Positions 8,418-15,422 of a stretch of DNA of 64,000 nucleotides are shown here, piece by piece. The stretch spans positions 1 to 64,000 of the forward strand of contig JANQNK010000004.1 of the NCBI GenBank assembly GCA_028279595.1, read 5' to 3'. Below the pieces are notes generated by a model that was given only the letters and a program-made list of their open reading frames with translations, did not search any database and had not been told where the DNA came from. Source of the stretch: Thermoplasmatota archaeon. Its GTDB lineage: Archaea; Thermoplasmatota; JAKEGO01. Both the position numbers and the translations under genes were made by a program. Position 1 is the first letter of the stretch. Every line of letters begins with the position of its first letter.

Positions 8418-8705
8418 CTAACCATCTGTATCGCCCTCTTCCTCGACATCCGACTCTTCGTCGTCCTCATCATCGGAGTCTTCTTCTTTCGAGGCCTCAT
8501 TAAGATCCTCGTCACATTCTTCATCGTCGAGGGTATCAGTCTCCTCGTCATCCTCGGAATCATCATCTTCCATTAAGGATTCTGGGACATACACCTCGAC
8601 TTTCGAGCGGATAACAACAAGTCTGTCGGGATCATCGTCTATGATTACGACGGACTCGTCGTCATCTTCCAAGGGCGTTTCAGCCCCGTGGCTTCCAGTA
8701 CTCAT
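8418..8705 (-). CDS. Small very acidic protein, function unknown
   Basis: I do not recognise this 95-aa product. About 46 of the 95 residues are Asp or Glu. A short non-acidic core at about 28-44 (RLVVIRSKVEVYVPESL) looks like two beta strands. The C-terminal half is almost pure acidic repeat, which could mimic DNA, as small acidic proteins of viruses and plasmids sometimes do; that is speculation. There is no signal peptide. GAGG about ten bases before the ATG at 8705 is a weak ribosome site. It belongs to the AT-rich island and may be cotranscribed with the gene at 8823-9167. Low complexity means a chance reading frame cannot be fully excluded, but the opposite strand offers no better gene. 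Confidence 0.6.
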   Translation of the reverse strand: MSTGSHGAETPLEDDDESVVIIDDDPDRLVVIRSKVEVYVPESLMEDDDSEDDEETDTLDDEECDEDLNEASKEEDSDDEDDEESDVEEEGDTDG

Positions 8706-8822
8706 GGTTCCACATCCTCAAGGAGCATCATGCACCCTGAGTTATTGTTGAATCGGGACCTCGTCAGTGCAGTCTGGGAAGATAATTGAGCTATTGTGTC
8801 ATAGACTGCGTATTGATCGGAT

Positions 8823-9167
8823 TTATTGTATAAATATCTCATATTGTTCGCCAACTGTAACTGTAATATTATCTCCCACATGGAAATCAAATCGTTCGAG
8901 TTCAGGACCGTCAGTACTAATCACAACTCTTTGTTCTCTCGAAATGATGACTCTGTTCTCGTCGATGGAACTCACATATCCAATGAACTGTGTCCAGGGT
9001 CTGATAACGAGACCAGATGCACGTAATTCGCCGTGTATCTTACCAGATACACGAGATTGTTGATCCTTCAAGATAGTGCTTCGGTATTCTTCACCTTGTA
9101 GGGTGGTGTGCTCATTTTTCTGTCGTTCAAATGTTTTCTCTTCCGCCTGGCTGTAGGTTTCGGGCAT
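8823..9167 (-). CDS. Hypothetical island protein, 114 aa
   Basis: I recognise no family. Residues 1-45 are charged and probably helical (EEKTFERQKNEHTTLQGEE). The remainder alternates hydrophobic and polar residues (VISREQRVVISTDGPELERF, VGDNITVTVGEQYEIFI) and looks like a small beta barrel, perhaps an OB-like or S1-like fold. There is no export signal. A TATATAT at about 9180-9188 on the minus strand sits close upstream of the ATG, and the gene diverges from the one at 9262. A short spacer without a clear promoter separates it from the acidic gene downstream, so the two may form one transcript. Codon use matches the island. Confidence 0.6.
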   Translation of the reverse strand: MPETYSQAEEKTFERQKNEHTTLQGEEYRSTILKDQQSRVSGKIHGELRASGLVIRPWTQFIGYVSSIDENRVIISREQRVVISTDGPELERFDFHVGDNITVTVGEQYEIFIQ

Positions 9168-9261
9168 CTAGGTACCGAATGATATATAGAATGGATAATC
9201 TTTGGGACCTACAAATTTGATGAATTCTCATAACCGAAAATTAATTAGATGCTGAGACTAC

Positions 9262-9771
9262 ATGCGGATCATGGAATCTCCAAACTCGCCTGATTCAAAT
9301 CATGAGCATGAAATACATGATGAAATCACGAAGGATGATTCACGTTATGGGATTCGCGATGATACAATAGAAATAATTGACGAATATCTAGATGGTTGGA
9401 CAATACCTGATGAGGTCATCTCTCCAAATAAAATCGCGAAAGGGGTGAATACAAATCATAATACTGCGAGAGCATACCTGCGTGACAAAGTCCCTCGAAC
9501 AATACCTAATGTGGATCGACAAGACATTCGGACTCAAGTAAAACATGTCAAAGATGATTGGGCATATATTGAACGTATAAATGATGAACCAATCATCTAT
9601 GTGAAGGGGCGGTTTGAGAATTTACAAAAAACAAAGGCAGCCTTACAACAGAAAGGATTTCGAGCTGGATTAAGGAGCCATAGAAAGGGGCGACGTCATC
9701 GGCGGTTTAAACGGCTCTCCGGACGTAGCAAATTAGTACGTGAGACTGAGTGGATTCTCCCGCCGGAATAG
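9262..9771 (+). CDS. Putative DNA-binding protein of the island
   Basis: The 169-aa product starts with an acidic, disordered-looking segment (1-35). At about 52-76 it contains ISPNKIAKGVNTNHNTARAY, which has the spacing of a helix-turn-helix. It ends in a strongly basic tail (SHRKGRRHRRFKRLSGRSK). This resembles a small element-encoded regulator, though I cannot name a family. The ATG at 9262 lies about 20 bases below an AATTAATTA box, which suits a leaderless start; an ATG nine bases further in is the alternative. It is divergent from 8823-9167, so the 90-base spacer between them could be a control region read in both directions. This is the only plus-strand gene of the island. Confidence 0.65.
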   Translation: MRIMESPNSPDSNHEHEIHDEITKDDSRYGIRDDTIEIIDEYLDGWTIPDEVISPNKIAKGVNTNHNTARAYLRDKVPRTIPNVDRQDIRTQVKHVKDDWAYIERINDEPIIYVKGRFENLQKTKAALQQKGFRAGLRSHRKGRRHRRFKRLSGRSKLVRETEWILPPE

Positions 9772-10129
9772 TCGAATATTGCACTCAATATTACCTCTGA
9801 TTCTTTCTTCTTCGAGGAAATGTCTGTTCAGACTTAATCAACCATAGGACACGTGGGTGGGGATACCCCTCCCTCCCCCCATAAGATTTATGCCTTTACC
9901 TATGTGTATATGGGCATGTAAGGGGGTGTCTTTGGAGGCTCCGATTTACGATTGAAATTATACTATGAACCATGCCCTTCGAGGCATCTCCCTAGGCACC
10001 CCCCAAGGCACCCACCGAGGCATCTCCCCAGGCACCCCCATCGCCCACCTTGAACATATTAGTTTACACCTGAATGTGCTGAATACAGGTCCATGATTAG
10101 CGTGCATTAATCGCTCTCTCGGAGGACAT
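9772..10129. other. Gene-free region with CCCC-rich tandem repeats
   Basis: No gene is supportable in these 358 bases. The left part carries T/C-rich and C-rich runs (about 9865-9882). The centre holds two 24-base copies of a GAGGCATCTCCC-AGGCACC type unit (9980-10003 and 10016-10039, period 36). The right part is ordinary spacer up to the recombinase stop. The strong G/C strand bias inside an AT-rich island suggests a functional site, such as a recombination, replication or regulatory site. Confidence 0.5.
9980..10039. repeat. Two direct repeats, period 36 bp
   Basis: Copies at 9980-10003 and 10016-10039 differ at one base in 24 (CGAGGCATCTCCCTAGGCAC against CGAGGCATCTCCCCAGGCAC, each followed by CCCC). 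A partial third AAGGCACCC lies between them. The block sits downstream of the recombinase stop. Candidate roles are iterons or arm-type binding sites for the recombinase. Confidence 0.6.
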
Positions 10130-11077
10130 CTAGACTCTTAGTTTAGGGATGTACGAGAGGTACATCCGACGTAGCTCAGCGGCATCGATATGATGGTAAA
10201 TGTCTATTGCCTCTGCACGACGATCGCCTCTAAGCTCCTTGACGTGCTCTCTCGGCATTCCGGATCGGATGAGATGCGTGGTGAACCAATGCCTGAGACA
10301 GTGAGGGCCGAAGTGGTCCTCAAATTTATCAGAGTTGGGATTGTGAAATCCGAGCTTGATTGCCGGATTGACGATGGCTTTCCATGCCGCGTTTCGGGAG
10401 AGTCGTGATCCTGTCTGGTAACTCACGAAGAGAGCATCAGTGTTCGTCAGGAGTTTGTCACGGACACGCATCCACCTTTGGAGTGCCCTCGAAGCCTCGT
10501 CGTCGAAGAATACTCGCCGGTTGGACCGCTTTGGGGTGGGTTTAAGCATAAGAGATCCTTCGGACCAATTGATATCGCCGACATCGAGCTTGAGCATCTC
10601 GCCACGACGGATACCCGTCTTTGCTAGAAGAAATATCATTGCCCTGTCGCGGGGATCCATCACTGCACTCACTAGAGCTGAGAGCTGTTCAACCGAAAGT
10701 AACTGACGCGTCGATTGCTCATGCCCGTTCTTGTAACGCTTCAAATAGCGCTTTCGGAACGGGAGAACGAGGTTCTGGTCAACATGTCCGTCGAACAATA
10801 GGTAGTCATAGAACGACGAGAGAACTGAGAAATAATTCTCGAGTGTTTTGAACTTGACCTTCCGTTCCTCCATCAGGTATGATAGAAATTCCCGAAGAGT
10901 GTCCACATCAAGGTCCAATGGAGTGATATTGTGTTCACCGAGATATTGAATGAAGATTTTCAGACTCGTTTGATAGTGACGAATCGATTCCATGGTCATG
11001 TTCTGCAATTTGCAGTCTTCGACGTATGCTTCTAGCAAGTCATCGGGATCCATTTTCTTGCCCTTCTTCTTAGGCAT
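10130..11077 (-). CDS. Tyrosine recombinase (integrase)
   Basis: The 315-aa enzyme has an N-terminal SAM-like core-binding domain (about 10-105) and a C-terminal catalytic domain. Catalytic residues that can be seen are Arg157 in KTGIRRGEML, His259 and Arg262 in HCLRH, and the nucleophile Tyr294 in IDIYHHID. The usual GH before the Tyr is GD (ELRGDRR), a form I associate with integrases of haloarchaeal and other euryarchaeal elements. The start is the ATG at 11077, six bases after GGAGGGG and overlapping the upstream stop as TGATG, so translation is coupled to the RHH gene. Length and domain layout match XerA-like archaeal integrases, with no integron-type insertion. It lies beside tRNA-Leu and is the likely enzyme that inserted the island. 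Confidence 0.93.
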   Translation of the reverse strand: MPKKKGKKMDPDDLLEAYVEDCKLQNMTMESIRHYQTSLKIFIQYLGEHNITPLDLDVDTLREFLSYLMEERKVKFKTLENYFSVLSSFYDYLLFDGHVDQNLVLPFRKRYLKRYKNGHEQSTRQLLSVEQLSALVSAVMDPRDRAMIFLLAKTGIRRGEMLKLDVGDINWSEGSLMLKPTPKRSNRRVFFDDEASRALQRWMRVRDKLLTNTDALFVSYQTGSRLSRNAAWKAIVNPAIKLGFHNPNSDKFEDHFGPHCLRHWFTTHLIRSGMPREHVKELRGDRRAEAIDIYHHIDAAELRRMYLSYIPKLRV

Positions 11078-11622
11078 CACGAGCCCCTCCAACGCCATTT
11101 GTTACCAAGACATTCAACGACACCTATCTGTTCTAAAATCTCCAGCTGGATCGAGATTGCATTAATGAAATCAGATTGTGTTGATTTTATCCCGAGCTTC
11201 CGCATTATGTCTTCTTGAGTGAGCGGATTGGTAGAGGACCTTAGTATTTCGATGAGTTCTGGATCGAATGGCCTTGGTCCTTCGAAGTCATCGTCGAGGA
11301 AAGGTGCAGAGCGATAACGTTTCAACTCGGTGTCGAGAGAATCACTGAGATTGCGAAGCATGCGATTCTCCTGTTCAAGTTCCTTGACCATTTCATCCCT
11401 GATTTGAATCTGTTCAAGGAGTTCGAGTCGGGAAGGTCCCTTGTCCTCATCAACTTCTGTATTAAGTGAATCCATCACTCTCTGAACGACGAACTTTGAG
11501 ATCGACAGGTTCTCGTTGATTGCACGAGCCTTCCATTCTTCTGCTAACTCGACCGATGGTAAATACACATACAAAGCACGTTGTTTTATTGTCTCGGTCT
11601 TCCCTTTATTTGGTTTCCCCAT
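11077..11622 (-). CDS. RHH/coiled-coil/wHTH DNA-binding partner of integrase
   Basis: The 181-aa protein has three parts. Residues 15-50 (RALYVYLPSVELAEEWKARA then ISKFVVQRVM) look like a ribbon-helix-helix DNA-binding unit. Residues 62-105 are a heptad-rich helix (LLEQIQIRDEMVKELEQENR). Residues 115-178 look like a winged helix (PELIEILRSSTNPLTQEDIM...LEILEQIGVV). It is probably a dimeric regulator of excision or of the integrase gene, to which it is translationally coupled through a TGATG overlap. The start ATG at 11622 follows ACCC with no strong ribosome site. The combination is unusual, and I do not know a named family with it. Just upstream lies the 3' end of tRNA-Leu. Confidence 0.75.
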   Translation of the reverse strand: MGKPNKGKTETIKQRALYVYLPSVELAEEWKARAINENLSISKFVVQRVMDSLNTEVDEDKGPSRLELLEQIQIRDEMVKELEQENRMLRNLSDSLDTELKRYRSAPFLDDDFEGPRPFDPELIEILRSSTNPLTQEDIMRKLGIKSTQSDFINAISIQLEILEQIGVVECLGNKWRWRGS

Positions 11623-11676
11623 GGGTATCGTAATTACAATACCACTAATCCTATTAGTAAGTTACTAGCAAAATGG

Positions 11677-11760
11677 TGCGGGGGAAGGGATTTGAACCCT
11701 CGGACCGCTAAGGACATGGCCCTCAACCATGCGCCGTTGACCAGGCTTGGCTACCCCCGC
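11677..11760 (-). tRNA. tRNA-Leu (anticodon GAG)
   Basis: On the minus strand the acceptor GCGGGGG (11760-11754) pairs with CCCCCGC. The anticodon stem CATGG/CCATG encloses TTGAGGG with anticodon GAG. A long variable arm and the T arm GAGGGTTCAAATCCCTT follow, as expected for a class II tRNA. The discriminator is A, and CCA is encoded in the DNA at 11676-11674. The other two tRNA genes here do not encode CCA. Its 3' end faces the island and is the natural candidate for the attachment site. Confidence 0.95.
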
Positions 11761-11781
11761 ATTGCGTGTGTAAAAGGGGAG

Positions 11782-11856
11782 TGGGCCTGATGAGATTCGA
11801 ACTCACGACCTCCCGGTTATCAGCCGGGCGCTCCAACCAGGCTAAGCTACAGGCCC
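11782..11856 (-). tRNA. tRNA-Ile (anticodon GAU)
   Basis: On the minus strand the acceptor GGGCCTG pairs with CAGGCCC. The anticodon stem CCCGG/CCGGG encloses CTGATAA with anticodon GAT, and the T arm contains GTTCGAATC. The discriminator is A, and CCA is not encoded. It lies 21 bases upstream of tRNA-Leu on the same strand, so the two may be cotranscribed. Confidence 0.95.
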
Positions 11857-11954
11857 ACGGGAAGTGGCGATTACGGAGGGGATAAATAAACGTTATCATC
11901 CGCCGAAGGACTGGCCAGTGTTGTGAAATGGTGCGAGTCCCCCCAAGGTAGATA

Positions 11955-13016
11955 TCATTCCTCGGGGACGAAGCTCGGATCGACCAGGTCCTTGACGAAG
12001 GGCGAGAAATCGATACCCTTGATTATCTGTGTCTTTGTCAGGTCGAACACGTTGATCACCGGGGGTTCGACGATGTAGTTCTCGCTCCTGAGGTTCCTCG
12101 TGATGTTAGCCTCGTCGGTGCGGTAGGTCTCGAAGTCCGTGTAGACGGAAAGGATGACCGCCTCGTACTTCCGGGAGATCGCCGAGATGCAGTGCGGGGT
12201 GAGCAGTCTGTGGAAGGCCTCCGCGGGCATCGGCTTCTTCGGGTTGATCTTGATGTGCCAGAAGACCAGGAGATTGTATCCCATCTTCTGGATGTTGGGC
12301 ACACGGACGTGCTTGATGAGGCCGTCGGTCTCGAACCTCTTCCTGACGTTGGAGACGGTGTGCCTCGACAGCGGAAGGAGGTCCCCGAGGCTCTTGTCCC
12401 TCATGCCCGGATGGTGGACGAGCGAGTAGTAGACGATGCGCTCGTTCTTCGAGAGCTCCCTCGGCTCGCCGACAGTGAAGTCGGACGGTGCCGGTTCGGG
12501 AAGGTCCTCTGTATCGATACTGAGGTGGAGCCTCAGGAGGTCCGAGTAGGAGAGGAACCTGAAGACGTTGCTGATCCTGAACGGGAAGATCACGGTCACT
12601 GGATGGTCCTCTGCGAGGAGGTTCATCCGGGAAAAGGTCTCCGTCCTGATGTCATTGATGTGCGAGATCGTGGTGTAGTCCTTGGACATGCTGATCGAGA
12701 AGCCCTTGCTCACCTCGCCCATCGAGTAGAAGATCTCGTTGAACACCTCGATCGCCTCGCTGGTGAGTGCGATCCTCTCCTCGAGCGGGAAGACGATGTT
12801 GAAGTTGGTATAGGTGAATGCCACCATCTCGCAGCCGATGTTCTGTGTGAGTGGGACGTTGATGTCACGGAACATCTCCATCTTCTGCATCCGATGGCGG
12901 ATCGAGGTGACGGTCGAGTGCTTGATCCCCAGAACCTCAGATAGTTTGCAGTCGTTGTACTCGGGGTAGGCGATGAGACCGTAGAGTACCCTCTTTTCAT
13001 TCTTAGTGAGGTTCAT
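11955..13016 (-). CDS. Twin winged-helix transcriptional regulator
   Basis: The 353-aa protein is an internal duplication of an AsnC/Lrp-like winged HTH plus a following domain. The first half opens LTKNEKRVLYGLIAYPEYND with HTH LSEVLGIKHSTVTSIRHRM. The second opens LSKNERIVYYSLVHHPGMRD (about 195-215) with HTH LGDLLPLSRHTVSNVRKRF. Each HTH is followed by a motif ending in Q-x-x-G (LTQNIGCEMVAF, IQKMGYNLLVF). It probably binds DNA with both halves in one chain. An ACTTTAAGG TATA-like box about 25 bases upstream suggests a leaderless mRNA. It is divergent from the VWA gene, and a perfect palindrome between the two could be its own operator. The ligand and the regulon are unknown. Confidence 0.85.
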   Translation of the reverse strand: MNLTKNEKRVLYGLIAYPEYNDCKLSEVLGIKHSTVTSIRHRMQKMEMFRDINVPLTQNIGCEMVAFTYTNFNIVFPLEERIALTSEAIEVFNEIFYSMGEVSKGFSISMSKDYTTISHINDIRTETFSRMNLLAEDHPVTVIFPFRISNVFRFLSYSDLLRLHLSIDTEDLPEPAPSDFTVGEPRELSKNERIVYYSLVHHPGMRDKSLGDLLPLSRHTVSNVRKRFETDGLIKHVRVPNIQKMGYNLLVFWHIKINPKKPMPAEAFHRLLTPHCISAISRKYEAVILSVYTDFETYRTDEANITRNLRSENYIVEPPVINVFDLTKTQIIKGIDFSPFVKDLVDPSFVPEE

Positions 13017-13116
13017 ATGTGGTGATAAGATAATCTCCTTAAAGTTTTTTTCGATTGAAACAATGAAATCGGGAAAATATTATGAATAGTTATAAATCCT
13101 GCTAAATAATCGATAC

Positions 13117-13133
13117 TTCCCTTAAAAAGGGAA
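13117..13133. promoter_or_regulatory. Palindromic operator candidate
   Basis: TTCCCTT-AAA-AAGGGAA is a perfect inverted repeat in the 154-base divergent spacer between the twin-wHTH regulator and the VWA gene. It sits just upstream of a TAAAATAA box that would serve a leaderless VWA transcript. A second TATA-like TTATAAA is at about 13090. Confidence 0.55.
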
Positions 13134-13170
13134 AGTGTAAAATAAGGAATCATTCTTCATAGCGTTACAC

Positions 13171-13791
13171 ATGGAACCAGCGGTATTGCTCATTGGTATC
13201 GAGGCGTCCCACAGCATGACGGACGACGCCCTCGGAAGGTCGAGGTTCGAGGAGGCCCTGTCGTATGCGAGGGACCTCTCGGATGACCCGAACATATACT
13301 GCTTCAATTCCGACTGGTTCATTCCCGGAGAGAACGTCGCGGAGACACCGCTGACCGGATCCGGACTCCTCCGGGCCGGAATGAGGGGGGGTCTCGAGCT
13401 GGCGTCGCAGCACGAGGTCGTACGCCTGATAATATTCACGGACGGCATCGGTGAGCCTGATGTCCCGAAGGCCGAGGCCGGCGCGCTTGCGAACGCGAAC
13501 ATCAAGACGAACTTCATCTACGTCGGGGTCGACAAGAGCGACCTCGCGGTCCTCAAGACCCTCGCGGACGTCGCGGGTGGGAACGCGATACTCCTGCAGG
13601 AAACCGAGGAGGAGGCCTCCGATGAAGAGGAGGACGTGGAGAAGGTCGACCTCGCAAAGCCCGCAGAACTGGTTCCGTCGGAATCCGAGGGCGATGAGAC
13701 CGTCCTAAACATCAAGCCCAAGAGCGACGAGGCAGTCGAGGAGAACGGCGTCAAGAGCGTCATCAACAAGATCAAGGACAAGGTCTGGTGA
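13171..13791 (+). CDS. VWA-domain protein with acidic C-terminal tail
   Basis: The 206-aa product has a von Willebrand factor A fold at residues 1-145. The first strand LLIGIEASHSM carries the metal site as E-x-S-x-S instead of the usual D-x-S-x-S, and the later strand is RLIIFTDGIGEP. Residues 146-206 are acidic and low in complexity, ending in a basic helix (SVINKIKDKVW). There is no signal peptide, so it is cytoplasmic and probably mediates protein-protein contacts. The ATG at 13171 lies about 27 bases below a TAAAATAA box, suggesting a leaderless start. It is divergent from the twin-wHTH regulator, which may control it. VWA fits well; the altered first ligand means metal binding is uncertain. 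Confidence 0.8.
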   Translation: MEPAVLLIGIEASHSMTDDALGRSRFEEALSYARDLSDDPNIYCFNSDWFIPGENVAETPLTGSGLLRAGMRGGLELASQHEVVRLIIFTDGIGEPDVPKAEAGALANANIKTNFIYVGVDKSDLAVLKTLADVAGGNAILLQETEEEASDEEEDVEKVDLAKPAELVPSESEGDETVLNIKPKSDEAVEENGVKSVINKIKDKVW

Positions 13792-13858
13792 CCTTCTTCT
13801 CCTTTCTCAGAATCCGTGATTCAACACATTTAAGTAGACGCTGCAAATTCTCTGCAAC

Positions 13859-14092
13859 ATGGCCATCTACGATGTCAGCGTGGAACTGAAGAAGGGCGTC
13901 AACGACGCCGAGGGCAAGAACGTGGAGAAGGCTCTCAACCTCCTCGGTTTCGACGTATCGTCAGTTGGGATCTCCCGCGTCTACCGGATCGAGTTCGATT
14001 CCGAGGACCCTGACGCCGACATCGAATTGATGTGCCAGCGCTTGCTGGCGAACCCTGTCATCCAGGAGCATTCCTTCGAGCGCGTGGAATAG
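13859..14092 (+). CDS. purS: Phosphoribosylformylglycinamidine synthase subunit PurS
   Basis: PurS is the small subunit that holds PurL and PurQ together in the fourth step of purine synthesis (FGAR to FGAM, using glutamine and ATP). The 77-aa length is normal. The sequence YDVSVELKKGVNDAEGKNVE then ALNLLGF and VYRIEFD is diagnostic of the PurS alpha/beta fold. ATTTAAGT about 25 bases before the ATG suggests a leaderless transcript. purQ is about 40 kb away at 54666-55472 and purL is not in the window, so the genes are scattered here rather than in a purSQL operon. Confidence 0.93.
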   Translation: MAIYDVSVELKKGVNDAEGKNVEKALNLLGFDVSSVGISRVYRIEFDSEDPDADIELMCQRLLANPVIQEHSFERVE

Positions 14093-14161
14093 GCAGATCG
14101 TCATACTCCAAGGAACACGATTCTTATATACTGTCAATCCATCGGCTCTTCACACATGCGT

Positions 14162-14236
14162 GGGCCCGTAGGGTAGCTTGGTCCATCCTTGGGCGTTCGG
14201 GACGCTCGTACTCCGGTTCAAATCCGGGCGGGCCCA
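14162..14236 (+). tRNA. tRNA-Pro (anticodon CGG)
   Basis: The acceptor GGGCCCG pairs with CGGGCCC. The anticodon loop TTCGGGA holds CGG between GGGCG and CGCTC, and the T arm is CCGGTTCAAATCCGG. The discriminator is A, and CCA is not encoded. A TTATATA box at 14124-14130 is the likely promoter. Confidence 0.93.
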
Positions 14237-14366
14237 CATTTTCCATTGGTCTATTGTTTGTATACTTGGAATATGAGGGCGCGCCCTCTCGGGGAACTTG
14301 AACTCAACGATGTCCGATCACGTTCCCCGATCCGGGAAGATTGAGAGGTCACTGATCTCGAGTCCA

Positions 14367-14942
14367 TCATCTCGGCATGCAGATGATCTCCTTGATCTTC
14401 CTGCCCTCGGTCTTGTGCAGGTTCATCGTGGCAGGATAGCTCCACCATCTGTCCGCTGACGTCGCCTCTATTACGACGGCCGTGTCGGAACCACCTCCAG
14501 TAACGAAGTCCTTCCAACCGGTACCGGCGATTGCGATTATCTCCTCTCCCTCTGGTATGTGGCCATCCTCCACGACCGCTATCGCCAGGTGAACGGCGAC
14601 CTTCATACCCTCGCAGAACCGCCTGTAGGACATCTCGGCTTCCGGTGGATATGGATATGCATGCTCGTTGGCATGGATCAGCTTATGTCCTTCCTGCTCC
14701 AGCATGTCTATCATCTTGGGAAGGAACCTGGGGCAACCGTTGCACGCGTCGCACGTAGCGAAGAGTATCCGGATATCGCTTCCAGAGAACGCGTTCAGCA
14801 CCTCGGGAACGGACAAACCGCGAATGGAGGCGATGACGATGCTCTTGATGCCAAGCTCCTCGGCTCGCGCCCTCGCCAGATCATAAGTCTCGCGGCTGTT
14901 GCACTTGCCCGGTTCCTCGAAATAGGTGATCGTCGATCTCAT
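14367..14942 (-). CDS. Pyruvate-kinase C-terminal-domain-like protein
   Basis: This 191-aa protein matches the stand-alone family related to the alpha/beta C-terminal domain of pyruvate kinase. It opens with STITYFEEPGKCNSRETYDL and has a core ELGIKSIVIASIRGLS. It ends with EEIIAIAGTGWKDFVTGGGS, DTAVVIEAT and a final KIKEIICMPR. No catalytic kinase domain is present, so it is not pyruvate kinase; the domain may bind a small ligand. A central CDACNGC adds a cysteine cluster that I do not expect in the family and that could bind metal. AAGGAG nine bases before the ATG at 14942 favours that start over one three codons earlier. It diverges from an HxlR regulator whose likely operator lies in between, so redox-linked control is plausible. 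Confidence 0.78.
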   Translation of the reverse strand: MRSTITYFEEPGKCNSRETYDLARARAEELGIKSIVIASIRGLSVPEVLNAFSGSDIRILFATCDACNGCPRFLPKMIDMLEQEGHKLIHANEHAYPYPPEAEMSYRRFCEGMKVAVHLAIAVVEDGHIPEGEEIIAIAGTGWKDFVTGGGSDTAVVIEATSADRWWSYPATMNLHKTEGRKIKEIICMPR

Positions 14943-14984
14943 CTGCTGCATCTCCTTGGTTGGTCTTCCATTTGCTTTATCTCC

Positions 14985-15009
14985 GTAAGTTGCTTACTTT
15001 CGTAAAGTA
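14985..15009. promoter_or_regulatory. Overlapping palindromes, HxlR operator candidate
   Basis: Two perfect inverted repeats overlap here: GTAAG-TTG-CTTAC (14985-14997) and TACTTT-CGT-AAAGTA (14995-15009). They lie in the divergent spacer between the pyruvate-kinase-like gene and the HxlR gene, upstream of an AAATATATA box (about 15022-15030). HxlR-type regulators bind palindromes of this size. Confidence 0.55.
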
Positions 15010-15076
15010 GATATACATTGTAAATATATAAGGAATTGCTGAAATCGCGGGAAGCAAGTTACCTGGAGGAAAGTTG

Positions 15077-15400
15077 ATGGAACCGGTGAAATGTCCGATC
15101 GAGCGTACGGTGAACCTGATCGGCAACAAATGGAGCCTAATGATAGTGAGGGATTTCAGTATGAACGACGGGCCACTGCGTTTCAACCAACTGTTGAGGT
15201 CGCTCAGGGGGATAAGTTCAAAGACCCTGTCGGCTCGGCTGAAGCAGCTCACCGAATACGGGATAATCGAGAAGAAGGTGGTGTCCACCACCCCGGTCAT
15301 GATCCATTATTCATTAACGGAGAAGGGCAAGGACCTGACGAGGATCATGGACTCTATGGCCGAATGGGGCCTGAAATGGAACGTGGGTGAAAGCGGATAG
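15077..15400 (+). CDS. HxlR-family transcriptional regulator
   Basis: This is a 107-aa winged-HTH protein of the HxlR (DUF24) family. It opens PVKCPIERTVNLIGNKWSLM, where CP and NKW are family hallmarks. The helix pair RFNQLLRSLRGISSKTLSAR and the wing MIHYSLTEKGKDL follow, and the C-terminus contains MAEWGLKW. The Cys near residue 6 is the position used for thiol or electrophile sensing in relatives such as HypR and YodB. GGAGG seven bases before the ATG at 15077 sets the start, and a TTG directly before it is ignored. Overlapping palindromes upstream suggest autoregulation and control of the divergent gene. A second, different HxlR gene converges on it 22 bases beyond its stop. Confidence 0.93.
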   Translation: MEPVKCPIERTVNLIGNKWSLMIVRDFSMNDGPLRFNQLLRSLRGISSKTLSARLKQLTEYGIIEKKVVSTTPVMIHYSLTEKGKDLTRIMDSMAEWGLKWNVGESG

Positions 15401-15422
15401 TGACCTTATACAGTATACTCCC

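Larger units (their letters stand above)
2367..11650. mobile_element. AT-rich integrated element or genomic island
   Basis: This stretch differs from both flanks. It is clearly richer in A and T, has long gene-free spacers and carries mostly orphan genes. A tyrosine recombinase with a DNA-binding partner lies at one end, next to tRNA-Leu(GAG). The left edge coincides with the severed PstC sequence. I could not find a copy of the tRNA-Leu 3' end at the left edge, so the attachment sites and exact borders are unproven. No replication, capsid or conjugation gene is recognisable, so it may be a decayed element or a plasmid or virus remnant. The boundaries given are those of the composition change. 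Confidence 0.55.

Noticed and set aside
8702-8890. 62-codon frame overlapping the acidic gene by ATGA
   Set aside because: It overlaps the genes on both sides, has no ribosome site and no recognisable motif.
9980-10039. CRISPR array
   Set aside because: Only two repeat copies, a 12-base spacer that is itself repeat-like, and no cas gene nearby.
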